From a bacterium (lineage in GTDB: Bacteria > Chloroflexota > Dormibacteria > Aeolococcales > Bog-877), in the NCBI GenBank assembly GCA_021791415.1, contig JAJYWQ010000007.1, positions 1-45,201 of the forward strand: a stretch of DNA of 45,201 nucleotides, read 5' to 3'. Under the pieces are notes generated by a model. That model was not told where the DNA came from. It saw only the letters and a list, made by a program, of their open reading frames with translations, and made no database searches. Made by a program: the position numbers and the translations under genes. The first letter of the stretch is position 1, and the number at the start of each line of letters is the position of its first letter. Positions 35,559-44,367 of this stretch are shown here, piece after piece.

Positions 35559-36545
35559 TCAGACCGAGGCACGCTCCTGACTCGGGACCGGCTCCAGGCC
35601 GGACAGGGCGAGGGCGCAGGAGACGGCGGCGATGGGCATCTCCTGGAGGTCGTACCCACCCTCCAGGAAGGCGGCGACCCGGCCGGGGCAGCTCTCGGCC
35701 GCCACCTCGGCCACCCGGGCCATGGCCAGGCCGAAAGCGGACCAGCGGAGCCTGAGGCCGGCGAGGGGGTCCCCCCGCAGGGCGTCGAAGCCCAGGCTGA
35801 CCAGGATCAGCTCCGGGCGATGGCGGCGGACCGCCGGGAGGACCTGGGACTCCAGCTCCGCGAGCCAGATCGGGCCCTCGGTGCCGGCACGCAGCGGGAC
35901 GTTGATGTTGGCGCCGAAGCCCTCTCCGCCACCACGCTCCGAGGCTGCGCCGGTGCCTGGGTAGAGGGGCCACTGGTGGAGAGAGGTGTACAGCACCTCC
36001 GGGTCCTCCCAGAACACCTCCTGGGTGCCGTTCCCGTGGTGGACGTCCAGATCGAGGATGGCCACCCGCTCCACCCCCAGCCGTCTCTTGGCGTGCCTGG
36101 CTGCCAGGGCCAGGTTGTTGAAGAGGCAGAAGCCCATGGCCCGGTCCGGGGTGGCGTGGTGCCCGGGGGGGCGCACCAGCGCCAGGGAGGGGGTCGGGTC
36201 GGGGGCGCAGGCCAGCTCGGCCGCCACCAGGGACGCACCCACGGCGTCCAGGGCGATGTCGAAGGAGAAGGGCGTGCAGTAGGTGTCGGGGTCGATCCAG
36301 CCGCCCCCCTCGAGGGAGAGGGCCTGGATCCGGTCGACGTGGCGGGGCAGGTGCACCAGCAGCAGGTCTTCAGGGTCCGCCCGGCGGGCGGAGCGCCAGC
36401 TCCCGGGAGGTATGAGCGGCTCCGCGCGCAGCCCCGCCACGATGGCGCGAAGCCGGTCCGGGGACTCGGGGTGGCCCGGGCTCTCGTGGTCGAGGAAGAT
36501 CTCGTCGTAGAGCAGGGCCAGCCCGGCCTCCCCCTCCCCCGCCAC
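35559..36545 (-). CDS. Histone deacetylase-like (AcuC/HDAC superfamily) deacetylase
   Basis: 328 residues from a GTG 1 nt after the upstream stop. Family motifs are HPESPDRL, RPPGHHA (His129, His130), GFCLFNN, DLDVHHGNGTQE (zinc ligands Asp167 and His169), GFDALRGDPLAG and EGGYDL with the catalytic Tyr. It is a zinc-dependent amidohydrolase; bacterial members act on acetylated proteins, acetoin-related targets or acetylpolyamines, which sequence cannot resolve. It is last in a four-gene minus operon with two YbjQ-type genes. Confidence 0.9.
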   Translation of the reverse strand: MAGEGEAGLALLYDEIFLDHESPGHPESPDRLRAIVAGLRAEPLIPPGSWRSARRADPEDLLLVHLPRHVDRIQALSLEGGGWIDPDTYCTPFSFDIALDAVGASLVAAELACAPDPTPSLALVRPPGHHATPDRAMGFCLFNNLALAARHAKRRLGVERVAILDLDVHHGNGTQEVFWEDPEVLYTSLHQWPLYPGTGAASERGGGEGFGANINVPLRAGTEGPIWLAELESQVLPAVRRHRPELILVSLGFDALRGDPLAGLRLRWSAFGLAMARVAEVAAESCPGRVAAFLEGGYDLQEMPIAAVSCALALSGLEPVPSQERASV

Positions 36546-36546
36546 C

Positions 36547-37356
36547 CTATTGATCCAGGGAGAGCACCATCTGGGGCGCCGCGATGCGGTGATCCTCCCG
36601 GGTGGGCTTGACCGCGGTCCCCACCGCGAAGAACTCGATCACGTGGCTGCCCCAACCGTGGTTGTTCTCCTTGATCTGGGCACCCACTATCCCCTCAGCG
36701 GCCACCTCCTCGGCCTCCCGCTGCATCCGCTCCATGGCCAGCTCCCGGGCGTCGTAGAGGGCCTGGGTGAAGTTGGGCATCTCCTGGTTCTGCCCCACGC
36801 GGCGCATCCACTGGCCCAGCCCCTGGTGGGCCACGTGGTAGACACAGGACCCCATGACCAGGGCCAGGGGGGCGTAGCCGGCCTGGAGCAGCGTCCAGAA
36901 GTCCTGACCGGAGAGGTCCGAGGTGAACGGCTTGCCCTGGGGAGTGCGCATGGTCCCCTGCGCGCTGCGCACCGCGGTCCCCACCGCCATGAACTCGGCC
37001 AGCCCCTGGCCCCACTCGTACCGGTTGATGTCCAGCCGGACACCCACGATCCCGTCCGCTCCGAGGACGTCGGCCTCCTCCTCCATGCGGCTCATCGCCA
37101 GCTCCCGGGCCTGGTACATCGCCTGGCTGAGCACCTGGAGCTCCTGGTTCTGCCCATAGTTGGCCATCTGCAGGCCGATGTGGTAGATGGAGCTGCCCAC
37201 CACCAGCCCCACCGGCTCGAACCCGGCCTCCTTCACCAGCAGGAACTCGGAGATCGAGAGGTCGCTGGTGAAGAGCTTGCGGTGGCCCTCGGTGCCACGC
37301 ATCTCCTTGAGCCGGTTGACGGCGTCCTCGGGGATCAAGGGCTGCTGCTCGCTCAA
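36547..37356 (-). CDS. Tandem YbjQ/DUF74 (heavy-metal-binding-domain family) protein 1
   Basis: 269 residues from a TTG at 37356 with a strong GGAGGAG ribosome-binding site 5 nt upstream. Two copies of a YbjQ-like domain are visible (about 28-132 and 143-252). Each has FTSDLS, a GL/AL-V-VGSSIYH-like strand, GQNQE, a long helix ARELAM.RM..EA, then GIVG and a final VGTAV strand. YbjQ proteins form ring oligomers of unclear function and the metal-binding label is historical. No membrane segment or signal peptide is present. Confidence 0.8.
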   Translation of the reverse strand: MSEQQPLIPEDAVNRLKEMRGTEGHRKLFTSDLSISEFLLVKEAGFEPVGLVVGSSIYHIGLQMANYGQNQELQVLSQAMYQARELAMSRMEEEADVLGADGIVGVRLDINRYEWGQGLAEFMAVGTAVRSAQGTMRTPQGKPFTSDLSGQDFWTLLQAGYAPLALVMGSCVYHVAHQGLGQWMRRVGQNQEMPNFTQALYDARELAMERMQREAEEVAAEGIVGAQIKENNHGWGSHVIEFFAVGTAVKPTREDHRIAAPQMVLSLDQ

Positions 37357-37369
37357 GGCATCTCCTCCA

Positions 37370-38287
37370 TCAACTCAACGGGACCACCAGGCGCGGGGCG
37401 GGCGCCGTCGCGGCGCGTTCGCCCTCCGTCACCACGGTGCCCAGCGCCACCCACTGCACGATCCGTCCCTGGACCTGCTCGGAGCCGGTCCGGTACTCCA
37501 GGACCCGGGACTCCAGCTCCACGCCGACCACCCCCTGGCCCCCCAGCGCGGAGGCCTCCGCCGCCATCCGGGCCCGGCTCTGGTGCTGGGCCAGGTGCAG
37601 CGCCCGGGAGAAGCTGGACACCTCCTGGTTGGACCAGGCCGCCATCCCGCCCATGAGGCCCCCGAAGAAGGCCATCGCGGTCCAGGCGCTGGCCCCCAGC
37701 GCCACCCCCAGGGGCCGCTGCCCGGTGGCGGCCAGCTTGGCCAGGTCCTGCCCGCTGAGCGTCGAGGTGAAGGGCCGGGCCGGGGGGGCCCCTCCCTCGC
37801 GCCGGACCGCGGTGCCGAGGACTGTGAACTCCGCCATCCCCTGGGCCCACTCCCAGCTGCGGACCAGAAGGCGCACGCCCACCACCCCCTCGGCTCCCAG
37901 CCCCTCGGCCTCGCGCATCAGCCGGCCCAGGGCCAGGTGACGGGCCTCGGTGAGCGCCCGGGTGAGGGGGAGGTTCTCCTCGGGCTCGGGGGCCGCCCAG
38001 CCCATCCCCAGCCCCCCGAGGCGGGAGAATCCCCCCTGGACCCAGCCGATCTGGTACATCGAGCTGCCCATCACCAGCGCCAGCGGGCGGTAGCCAAGCT
38101 GCCGCAGCGCCGCCAGCTCGTCGACCGAGAGGTCGGAGGTGAAGGCCGCCCCCGGCTCTCGCTGGCGGGCGATGCGCTCCTCGGCCTCCAGGGGGATCCC
38201 GCCCGCCTCCACCATCTGGCGGCTGCGCTCGGCCCTCTGCTGCTCCTCAGAGGAGGGTCCGGGCTGGCCGCCGCGGAAGAATCGCAT
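37370..38287 (-). CDS. Tandem YbjQ/DUF74 protein 2
   Basis: 305 residues from the ATG at 38287, 2 nt after the upstream stop. An N-terminal charged segment (1-48) with an arginine-rich start precedes two YbjQ-like domains (about 49-170 and 175-290). These share FTSDLS/FTSTLS, LVMGSSMYQIG/VALGASAWTAM, the helix with ARHLALGRLMREAEGLGAEGVVGV and a terminal LGTAV/LGTVV with the first gene. The second copy has a hydrophobic, glycine-rich insert (FFGGLMGGMAAW). The two genes are paralogues from duplication. Function unknown. Confidence 0.78.
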   Translation of the reverse strand: MRFFRGGQPGPSSEEQQRAERSRQMVEAGGIPLEAEERIARQREPGAAFTSDLSVDELAALRQLGYRPLALVMGSSMYQIGWVQGGFSRLGGLGMGWAAPEPEENLPLTRALTEARHLALGRLMREAEGLGAEGVVGVRLLVRSWEWAQGMAEFTVLGTAVRREGGAPPARPFTSTLSGQDLAKLAATGQRPLGVALGASAWTAMAFFGGLMGGMAAWSNQEVSSFSRALHLAQHQSRARMAAEASALGGQGVVGVELESRVLEYRTGSEQVQGRIVQWVALGTVVTEGERAATAPAPRLVVPLS

Positions 38288-38289
38288 GG

Positions 38290-38691
38290 TCAGCTGAGAA
38301 GCCGCTCTAGAGCGGTCCGTCCCTCGGAGGTGGCTTGGCCCTCCCGAACCAGCGCCCGGCTGAGCTCGGCCAGCCACGAGTCCACCGCCAGCTCCTCGGT
38401 CTTGAGAGCGATCCCCCGCACCACCCGGACCCGGCGGGCCAGCACCCCACCCTGCTCCCGGGCCACTTCGAAGCGGTCCTCGCCCAGCTGGATCAGGATC
38501 CGGCGCACCTGCTTGTTGCGGCGCAGCATCCCCCCCTGGTACTCGACCTTCACCCGCCCGGGAAGCGCTCCTGTGAACTTGTCGGCCATGACCTCCAGGA
38601 AGGTCGAGAGATCGCGGGAGTCCGCCCGCAGCCCAGCCGCCAACTGCTCGAAGTCAGGTTGGGAATCCGGCTGGAGGCTGAGCTCTTCCAT
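38290..38691 (-). CDS. Conserved-looking hypothetical protein heading the YbjQ-HDAC operon
   Basis: 133 residues from the ATG at 38691. A TTG at 38703 is an alternative because GGGGAGG lies about 4 nt before it but 16 nt before the ATG. The protein is soluble and mixed alpha/beta: an N-terminal helix (DFEQLAAGLRADSRDLSTFLEVMADK), a basic strand region (RRNKQVRRILIQLGEDRFEV) and a C-terminal helix (SWLAELSRALVREG). I do not recognise a named family. It has good coding composition and is spaced 2 nt from the next gene. A TTGACA (38748-38743) and a TATATT (38708-38703) lie upstream. Confidence 0.7.
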   Translation of the reverse strand: MEELSLQPDSQPDFEQLAAGLRADSRDLSTFLEVMADKFTGALPGRVKVEYQGGMLRRNKQVRRILIQLGEDRFEVAREQGGVLARRVRVVRGIALKTEELAVDSWLAELSRALVREGQATSEGRTALERLLS

Positions 38692-38799
38692 CTGCCAGGG
38701 CAATATACCTCCCCCTCTGGGCGAACCAGAATCGGGGGAATTTGTCAAGCCCCTTCCCAAAGCGCCCTCCAGTCCCTAATCTTGCGGGCAACAGGGAAT

Positions 38800-38832
38800 G
38801 GGGAGGGGCCGGTGTCCTAGGGACTCCTCCCC
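38800..38832 (+). promoter_or_regulatory. Stem-loop in the permease leader
   Basis: GGGGAGG (38800-38806) pairs with CCTCCCC (38826-38832), and inside this GTCC-TAG-GGAC forms a second short stem. It lies 30 nt before the permease start codon, just upstream of its AGGGAGGTG ribosome-binding site. It may be an attenuator or stability element; it matches no riboswitch class I know. Confidence 0.4.
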
Positions 38833-38862
38833 GGTGAGTGACTTGTAGGGAGGTGCCCAAAG

Positions 38863-40806
38863 ATGGCCACGGCGGCGAAACCCGACTACGACGCTTCGGA
38901 TCGCAAGCTGGCCCGGACCATGTCGGTCTGGCAGCTCTTCTTCCTCTCCATGGGAGGGATCATCGGCTCCGGGTGGCTGTTCGCGGCCATCGCCTCGGCC
39001 TCCGTGGCCGGGCCGGGCGCGATCGTCTCCTGGATCGTGGGTGGCGTGCTGGTCCTCTTCGTTGCCCTCAACTACGCCGAGGTGTCGGGGATGCTACCCC
39101 GCAGCGGAGCGATCGTGCGCTACCCGCACCTGACCCACGGCGGCTACACCGGCTTCATCCTGGGCTGGACATACCTCCTGTCGGCGGTCTCGGTGCCCGC
39201 CATCGAGGCCGAGGCGGTCGTGACCTATGCCAGCTCCTACATCCACGGGATCGTCAACTCCAGCTCCGAGCTGACCTGGCCCTCGGGGATCCTCTTCGGG
39301 GTCCTGCTGATGATCCTGTTCTTCATCATCAACTACGCCGGGATCCGCTTCCTCAGCCAGTTCAACTCCTTCGTCACCGGCTGGAAGTTCGTGATCCCCG
39401 GCCTGACCATCATCCTGCTGCTGATCCTGGACCTGCACACCAAGAACTTCGCGGGCTACGGCGGCTTCTTCCCGCTCGGCGCCCAGCCGGTCCTGGGAGC
39501 GGTCGCCTCGACCGGAATCGTCTTCTCCTACCTCGGCTTCCGGCAGGCGCTGGACTTTGGCGGTGAGGCCAAGAACCCCCAGCGGGACGTGCCCACGGCC
39601 ACGATCCTCTCCGTCCTCGCCGGGATGGTCATCTACGTTTTGCTCCAGGTGGCCTTCACCGGCGGCATCAACTGGGGCTTCTTCCACGTCCACATCGGTG
39701 ACTGGGCCGGACTTAAGGCCGCCGGCAGCGCCGCCGCCGACGCCCCCTTCTACGTCCTTCTGAAGGGCTCGGGCACCGCCCTCCTGGGCGGCTTCGCCAC
39801 CATCCTGCTCATCGACGCCTTCATCTCCCCCACCGGCACCGGCTACATCTACCTCGGCACCTCGGCCCGGACGGTGTACGGACTGTCGGTGGTGGGCTAC
39901 CTGCCCAAGCAGTTCCAGAACGTCCTTGCCTCGACCAAGATCCCCTGGCTGGCCCTGGTGGCCTCCACCGTGGTCGGCTGCCTCTTCTTCCTGCCGCTGC
40001 CCAGCTGGTACACCCTGGTGGGCATCATCACCTCGGCCACCGTGCTCACCTACATCATGGGCGGCATCGGGCTGCCCATCCTGCGCCGCACCGCCGGCTC
40101 GCTCACCCGGCCGTTCCGCCTCTGGGGGGCGGAGATCCTGGCCCCGGTGGGCTTCCTGGGCGCGGTCCTGATCGTCTACTGGGCTGACTTCGAGACCCTG
40201 GCCATCGTCTTCGCCGCGGTCTTCGTGGCCCTGCCCCTCTTCACCTGGTTCTACGCCCCCATGAAAGGCTGGATCAGCGCCGGGGCGGGAGGCATCCTGG
40301 GACTGGTCTTCCTGGTGCTCTGGATCATCGTCCAGCGCTGGGGCAACTACGCCCTGACCGCCGCTCCCGCCGCCATCCCCCACCCCGCCTTCGGGATCTT
40401 CTACTTCACCACCATCGTGCTGATAGCGGGCTTCACCGGCACCCTGTGGTACCTCTCCAACGAGGAGGGGCGCAAGGCGGTGAGCAGCAGCTGGTGGCTG
40501 ATCTTCTTCCTCCTGGCTATGTTCGGGATCTCCTACTACGGCTCCTACGGGGTGACCTTCCTGGGATTCGTGGGCGCCCCCAAGGCCATCGGGATCCCCT
40601 TCCCGGCTGACATCCTGTTGGTGATCATGGTCGGCCTGCTCGCCTACGGCTGGGCGGTCCACAGCGGGTACGAGACCGAGGAGATCGCCGCCATCGTCCT
40701 CAGCGGCACCGGTGTGGTGGGCGAGGGCCCCATCGCCCAGCCCGGCGGCTACATGCCCCCCCAGGGAGGACCGGCCGCCGCCCCCGACCCGCAGACGGGA
40801 GGCTGA
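38863..40806 (+). CDS. APC-superfamily amino acid permease
   Basis: 647 residues with about 13-14 membrane helices. The N-terminal TMSVWQLFFLSMGGIIGSGWLFA is the APC helix-1 substrate site (GxGIIGSG type). Helix 6 reads STGIVFSYLGFRQALDFGGEAKNPQRDVP, also characteristic. The protein is longer than the usual 450-550 residues because of extra C-terminal helices and a proline/glycine-rich tail. It is likely an inner-membrane importer of amino acids or related amines; specificity is unknown. The start ATG has a good AGGGAGGTG site 7 nt upstream. Confidence 0.9.
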   Translation: MATAAKPDYDASDRKLARTMSVWQLFFLSMGGIIGSGWLFAAIASASVAGPGAIVSWIVGGVLVLFVALNYAEVSGMLPRSGAIVRYPHLTHGGYTGFILGWTYLLSAVSVPAIEAEAVVTYASSYIHGIVNSSSELTWPSGILFGVLLMILFFIINYAGIRFLSQFNSFVTGWKFVIPGLTIILLLILDLHTKNFAGYGGFFPLGAQPVLGAVASTGIVFSYLGFRQALDFGGEAKNPQRDVPTATILSVLAGMVIYVLLQVAFTGGINWGFFHVHIGDWAGLKAAGSAAADAPFYVLLKGSGTALLGGFATILLIDAFISPTGTGYIYLGTSARTVYGLSVVGYLPKQFQNVLASTKIPWLALVASTVVGCLFFLPLPSWYTLVGIITSATVLTYIMGGIGLPILRRTAGSLTRPFRLWGAEILAPVGFLGAVLIVYWADFETLAIVFAAVFVALPLFTWFYAPMKGWISAGAGGILGLVFLVLWIIVQRWGNYALTAAPAAIPHPAFGIFYFTTIVLIAGFTGTLWYLSNEEGRKAVSSSWWLIFFLLAMFGISYYGSYGVTFLGFVGAPKAIGIPFPADILLVIMVGLLAYGWAVHSGYETEEIAAIVLSGTGVVGEGPIAQPGGYMPPQGGPAAAPDPQTGG

Positions 40807-40846
40807 CCTACAGCGGATCGACGGCCGCCACCTAGGAGGCGGTCCA

Positions 40847-40876
40847 GGGCCCGCCCGGGAGCACCCGGGCGGGCCC
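40847..40876 (+). terminator. Intrinsic terminator after the permease gene
   Basis: Perfect 13-bp stem (GGGCCCGCCCGGG and its complement) with loop AGCA, followed by CTCGTTTC. It starts 41 nt after the permease stop codon. The T-tract is weak, as is common in GC-rich genomes. Confidence 0.8.
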
Positions 40877-40915
40877 CTCGTTTCCCGGGGGCCGCTTCCG
40901 TACGCGGCCGCTGGC

Positions 40916-40921
40916 TATATT
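40916..40921 (+). promoter_or_regulatory. -10 element (TATATT) of the MFS exporter gene
   Basis: TATATT ends 6 nt before the ATG at 40928, in otherwise GC-rich DNA and without a ribosome-binding site. The placement implies a leaderless transcript. Confidence 0.6.
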
Positions 40922-40927
40922 CGAGGG

Positions 40928-42418
40928 ATGGGATCGATGTCCAGACCGGAGCCAGCGCCCCACGGATGGCGGCGCCTCCTGGTGGAGCCCCGGCGGCCGG
41001 CGTCAGTGGCCCGAAACCCCAACAGCCACTGGCTGGTGGTGGGCACGGTCTGCGTGGGCGCCTTCATGGGCCAGCTGGACGCCAGCATCGTGGTGCTGGC
41101 GCTCCCCCGGCTGAAGGCCGACTTCAACGCCTCCCTAGGGTCGGTGGAGTGGGTCTCCCTCGCCTACCTGCTGGTGCTGGTGGCGATGGTGACGGCCGTG
41201 GGGCGGTTCGCCGACATGGTGGGCCGCAAGCTCCTCTACATCTACGGGTTCGCCATCTTCATTGTCGGCACCGCCCTCTGCGGGCTGGCCCCCAGCCTCA
41301 CCTTCCTGGATGTCTTCCGGGTCCTCCAGGGCTTTGGGGCGGCGATGCTCCAGGCCAACAGCGTGGCCCTCATTGTCCAGGCCATGCCCCCGGACAAGCT
41401 GGGCAAGGGCATCGGGGTCCAGGGTGCCGCCCAGGCGCTGGGCCTCTCCCTGGGGCCAGCGGTGGGGGGGCTTCTGCTGGTCCTGGGGGGCTGGCGGCTG
41501 ATCTTCTTCGTCAACGTGCCGGCTGGGCTGCTGGGAATGGGGCTGGGGTGGTTCCTCCTCCCCCGGAGCCGTCACCTTGCCGAGCGCCAGCCGATGGACT
41601 GGTTGGGGATCGGCAGCTTCGTGGCCGCCATCACCGCCCTCATGCTGGCCCTCTCCTTCGGAAACGAGACGGGCTGGCTCTCGCCGGAGATCCTGGGCTT
41701 CGTGGCCGCCACCTTGATCTTCGGAACGGTGTTCATCCGCCGGGAGCTGCACTGCCGAGCTCCCATGATGCAGCTCTCGATGTTCAAGGTGGTCCCCTTC
41801 TCGGCCGGGATCTCCTCCGGTCTGCTCTCCTACCTGGCGCTCTTCGGCGCCCTGTTCGTCCTGCCCTTCTACTTGAAGGATGCCGGGCACCTGAACCCCG
41901 CCTCCGCCGGGCTGGAGCTGGTGGTGCTGCCGGTGTTCCTGGGGATCACCGCCCCCATCGCGGGGGCGCTGGCGGACCGGATCGGGGCCCAGCCTCTCAC
42001 CGTGGGGGGGATGGCGGTGCTGGCGCTGGCCATGGTGGGGCTGGGGGTCCATCCGGAGACCGGTGGGCTGCTCCTGGTGGAACTGGCTGTGGCCGGGATC
42101 GGGCTGGGGATGTTCACCCCGCCCAACAACGCCGCCATCATGGGCTCTGCTCCCCGGGAGCACTCGGGGATGGCCAGCGGGATCCTGAACATGACGAGGG
42201 GCACCGGGACGTCGATGGGAGTGGCCCTCACCGGGCTGGTCTACGGGCTCTTCGTGGGGGCGGGGGCGGGACACAACACCTCGGCTCACGCGGTGACCCA
42301 GGGACTGGTGGCGTCCGCCTTCTTCCTCGCCGCCATCGCTGCAGCCGCCGGGGTGCTGGCCGCGTTCCGGGGCCGCACCGGGCTGAACCTCGACCCCACC
42401 CTGACTGCCGAGGGCTGA
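40928..42418 (+). CDS. MFS transporter, DHA2 (EmrB/QacA) drug-exporter type
   Basis: 496 residues from the ATG at 40928; the frame is open for 72 codons upstream, but that part crosses the terminator and is not coding. About 14 membrane helices. DHA2 motifs are LDASIVVLALPRLKADF in helix 1 and GRFADMVGRKLLYIYG (motif A) between helices 2 and 3, then GPAVGGLLLVLGGWRLIFFVNVPAG (motif C region). It is a proton-coupled multidrug or metabolite exporter in the inner membrane. An ATG 9 nt downstream is also possible. No transcriptional regulator gene is adjacent. Confidence 0.92.
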   Translation: MGSMSRPEPAPHGWRRLLVEPRRPASVARNPNSHWLVVGTVCVGAFMGQLDASIVVLALPRLKADFNASLGSVEWVSLAYLLVLVAMVTAVGRFADMVGRKLLYIYGFAIFIVGTALCGLAPSLTFLDVFRVLQGFGAAMLQANSVALIVQAMPPDKLGKGIGVQGAAQALGLSLGPAVGGLLLVLGGWRLIFFVNVPAGLLGMGLGWFLLPRSRHLAERQPMDWLGIGSFVAAITALMLALSFGNETGWLSPEILGFVAATLIFGTVFIRRELHCRAPMMQLSMFKVVPFSAGISSGLLSYLALFGALFVLPFYLKDAGHLNPASAGLELVVLPVFLGITAPIAGALADRIGAQPLTVGGMAVLALAMVGLGVHPETGGLLLVELAVAGIGLGMFTPPNNAAIMGSAPREHSGMASGILNMTRGTGTSMGVALTGLVYGLFVGAGAGHNTSAHAVTQGLVASAFFLAAIAAAAGVLAAFRGRTGLNLDPTLTAEG

Positions 42419-42457
42419 TCTGAGCGCTGGTCGGGCGCGCTCTGGCAGGATGGGCCG

Positions 42458-43327
42458 GTGCTGAGCACCAGGACCCGTCCCTCCCCCCCGCCCCGCCCTC
42501 GAGGCTGGCTCACGGCGGCCACCGCGACGGCCGCCCTGGCTCTCCTCCTGGCCGCCCGTCCCCAGCTTCTCGGCCTGGCTCCCAAGGACGAGGCCCTGGC
42601 CATCCAGCTGGGGATCTTCGTCCTGGCCGTGGTCCTCGGGGGGGTGGCCATCCGGGCCTTCACATCCCGGGTCTTCGCCCACCTCCAGGGGAGCTCCCTG
42701 TACGCCTGGAGGCCGGTCGTGACCTGGTGCCTCTACCTCATCCTGATCCTGGGGGTGCTGTCGGCACTGCAGATCAACCTCACCGGTCTGCTGGCCGCCG
42801 GTGCGGTGGTCGGGGTGGTGGTTGGGGTGGCGGCCCAGACCTCCCTCGGCAGCGTCTTCGCCGGGATCGTCCTGCTCCTGGCCCGGCCCTTCGTGGTGGG
42901 GAACTTCGTCCACATCCGCACCTACCTCTTCGGCGGGATCGAGTACCAGGGGGTGGTCACCCACGTGGGGGTGGTGTACACCTCGGTGGACCTGGGTGGG
43001 CGTCTGGTGCGGATTCCCAACAGCGGGGTCCTTATGGCGGCGCTCACGGTCACCAACCTCCCGCTCCAGCTGGACATTGAGGTTCAGCTTCCCGCCCGGG
43101 CCCGCCTCGCCGAGCTCTCGCTGGCCATCTCCAAAGCCCTCAATCTGAGCCCCCGGGAGTCGGTACAACTGCGACCGGTGCAGCTCCAGGTCTCCGACCA
43201 GTCCCAGCTCCTCTGCCACCTGCAGGTGCGCTGCCGGCGCCCCGTCGAGGTGGCCGACGTCATGGAGGTGATCTCCACCTCCAGCGCGGCCCCGGGTCCG
43301 CCCGAGGCCCAGCCGGGGGTCAGTTGA
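42458..43327 (+). CDS. MscS-family mechanosensitive channel
   Basis: 289 residues from a GTG. Three membrane helices are followed by the MscS beta domain. The pore-lining helix region reads LLAAGAVVGVVVGVAAQTSLGSVFAGIVLLLARPFVVGNFV, with the G/A-packing pattern of the family, then the VRIPNSGVL beta-domain motif. It acts as a pressure-release channel at the inner membrane. A CAGGAT element lies 6 nt before the GTG. The stop overlaps the next start (TTGA). Confidence 0.9.
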   Translation: MLSTRTRPSPPPRPRGWLTAATATAALALLLAARPQLLGLAPKDEALAIQLGIFVLAVVLGGVAIRAFTSRVFAHLQGSSLYAWRPVVTWCLYLILILGVLSALQINLTGLLAAGAVVGVVVGVAAQTSLGSVFAGIVLLLARPFVVGNFVHIRTYLFGGIEYQGVVTHVGVVYTSVDLGGRLVRIPNSGVLMAALTVTNLPLQLDIEVQLPARARLAELSLAISKALNLSPRESVQLRPVQLQVSDQSQLLCHLQVRCRRPVEVADVMEVISTSSAAPGPPEAQPGVS

Positions 43328-44343
43328 CCGAGGAGGACCGCCACGCCTGGGAGCGGCCGACCCTTGATGAGGTGTCCGACGGGGTCTGGCGCGTCCCCCT
43401 GCCCCTCCCGGGGGACGCCTTGCGGGCGGTGAACGCCTACCTGGTCCGGGACTCGGGGAGCTTCCTTTTGGTGGACTGCGGCTGGAACCGCAGGGAGAGC
43501 TGGGAGCGGCTGGAGGAGGCGTTGCGCCAGCTGGGATCCGGCCTCCACCGGGTTCGCTGGGTCTTCGCCACCCATGTCCACGACGATCACTACGGCCTGG
43601 CGGGGCGGGTGCGCCAGCGCTCCGGGGCCCCGGTTCTGCTGGGGAGAAGGGAGCGCGACTCGCTGATCGCCTTCCGGGATCGCCCCGGCGAGGCCCGGCA
43701 GAGGACCGTGACCAGGCTGGGGCAGCTGGCCGCCGGGGACGTCGCCCGTCGGCTGGAGGCGGCCGGCTCCCCGGAGCGCCGTCCCCCGGCGGACCCGGAC
43801 CTGTACCTGGAGGGCGGCGAGGCGCTCCTCCTTGGTGAACGGGAGCTGGAGGTGGTCGCCACCCCGGGACACACCAGGGGTCACCTGTGCCTCCACGACC
43901 GCGCCAACCAGCTGCTCTTCGCCGGTGACCACGTCCTCCCCCAGATCACCCCCTCGATCGGGGTCGAGCTCCACCTGCCAGGCTCGCCTCTGGCAGACTT
44001 CCTCGACTCCCTGGAGAGGGTCATCGACCTCTCCTGCCGACTGGTGCTGCCGGCCCACGGTCCGGTGTTCTCGGACCTCAGGGGACGGGTCGGGGAGCTG
44101 CTGGAGCACCACCGGCTGCGCCTCGAGGAGTGCTACCAGCTGGTCGAGGCCGGCGCCCAGAATGCCCGGGAGGTGGCCGATCGGCTGCCCTGGACGCGGC
44201 GCCGGCGCCGCTTCCAGGACCTCGACCCCTTCAACCAGATGCTGGCCGTGTTCGAGTCCGAGCTCCACCTCCAGCTGCTCGCCGAGAGGGGTCGGCTGCG
44301 CCGCGATCTGGCAAACTCGTCCATCAGGTACGCCCTTCCCTAG
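43324..44343 (+). CDS. Metallo-beta-lactamase-fold hydrolase
   Basis: 339 residues from a TTG overlapping the mscS stop. The zinc motif HVHDDH supplies His84, His86, Asp88 and His89; further ligands lie in TPGHTRGH, FAGDH and PAHGP. A C-terminal helical extension (about 250-339) carries a winged-helix-like segment (AREVADRLPWTRR), as in the LACTB2/glyoxalase II-like group. It probably hydrolyses a thioester, lactone or phosphodiester; the substrate is unknown. It is co-transcribed with mscS. Confidence 0.88.
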   Translation: MTEEDRHAWERPTLDEVSDGVWRVPLPLPGDALRAVNAYLVRDSGSFLLVDCGWNRRESWERLEEALRQLGSGLHRVRWVFATHVHDDHYGLAGRVRQRSGAPVLLGRRERDSLIAFRDRPGEARQRTVTRLGQLAAGDVARRLEAAGSPERRPPADPDLYLEGGEALLLGERELEVVATPGHTRGHLCLHDRANQLLFAGDHVLPQITPSIGVELHLPGSPLADFLDSLERVIDLSCRLVLPAHGPVFSDLRGRVGELLEHHRLRLEECYQLVEAGAQNAREVADRLPWTRRRRRFQDLDPFNQMLAVFESELHLQLLAERGRLRRDLANSSIRYALP

Positions 44344-44367
44344 GGCGCGGCTTCAGGGGGTCTTGGC

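Noticed and set aside
40712-40927. 72-codon N-terminal extension of the MFS transporter
   Set aside because: It crosses the permease terminator, is proline/arginine-rich, and the ATG at 40928 has a well-placed TATATT.
41135-43219. 694-codon minus-strand frame opposite the MFS and MscS genes
   Set aside because: Rich in Q, H, G and E with no motif, a typical antisense shadow in high-GC DNA.
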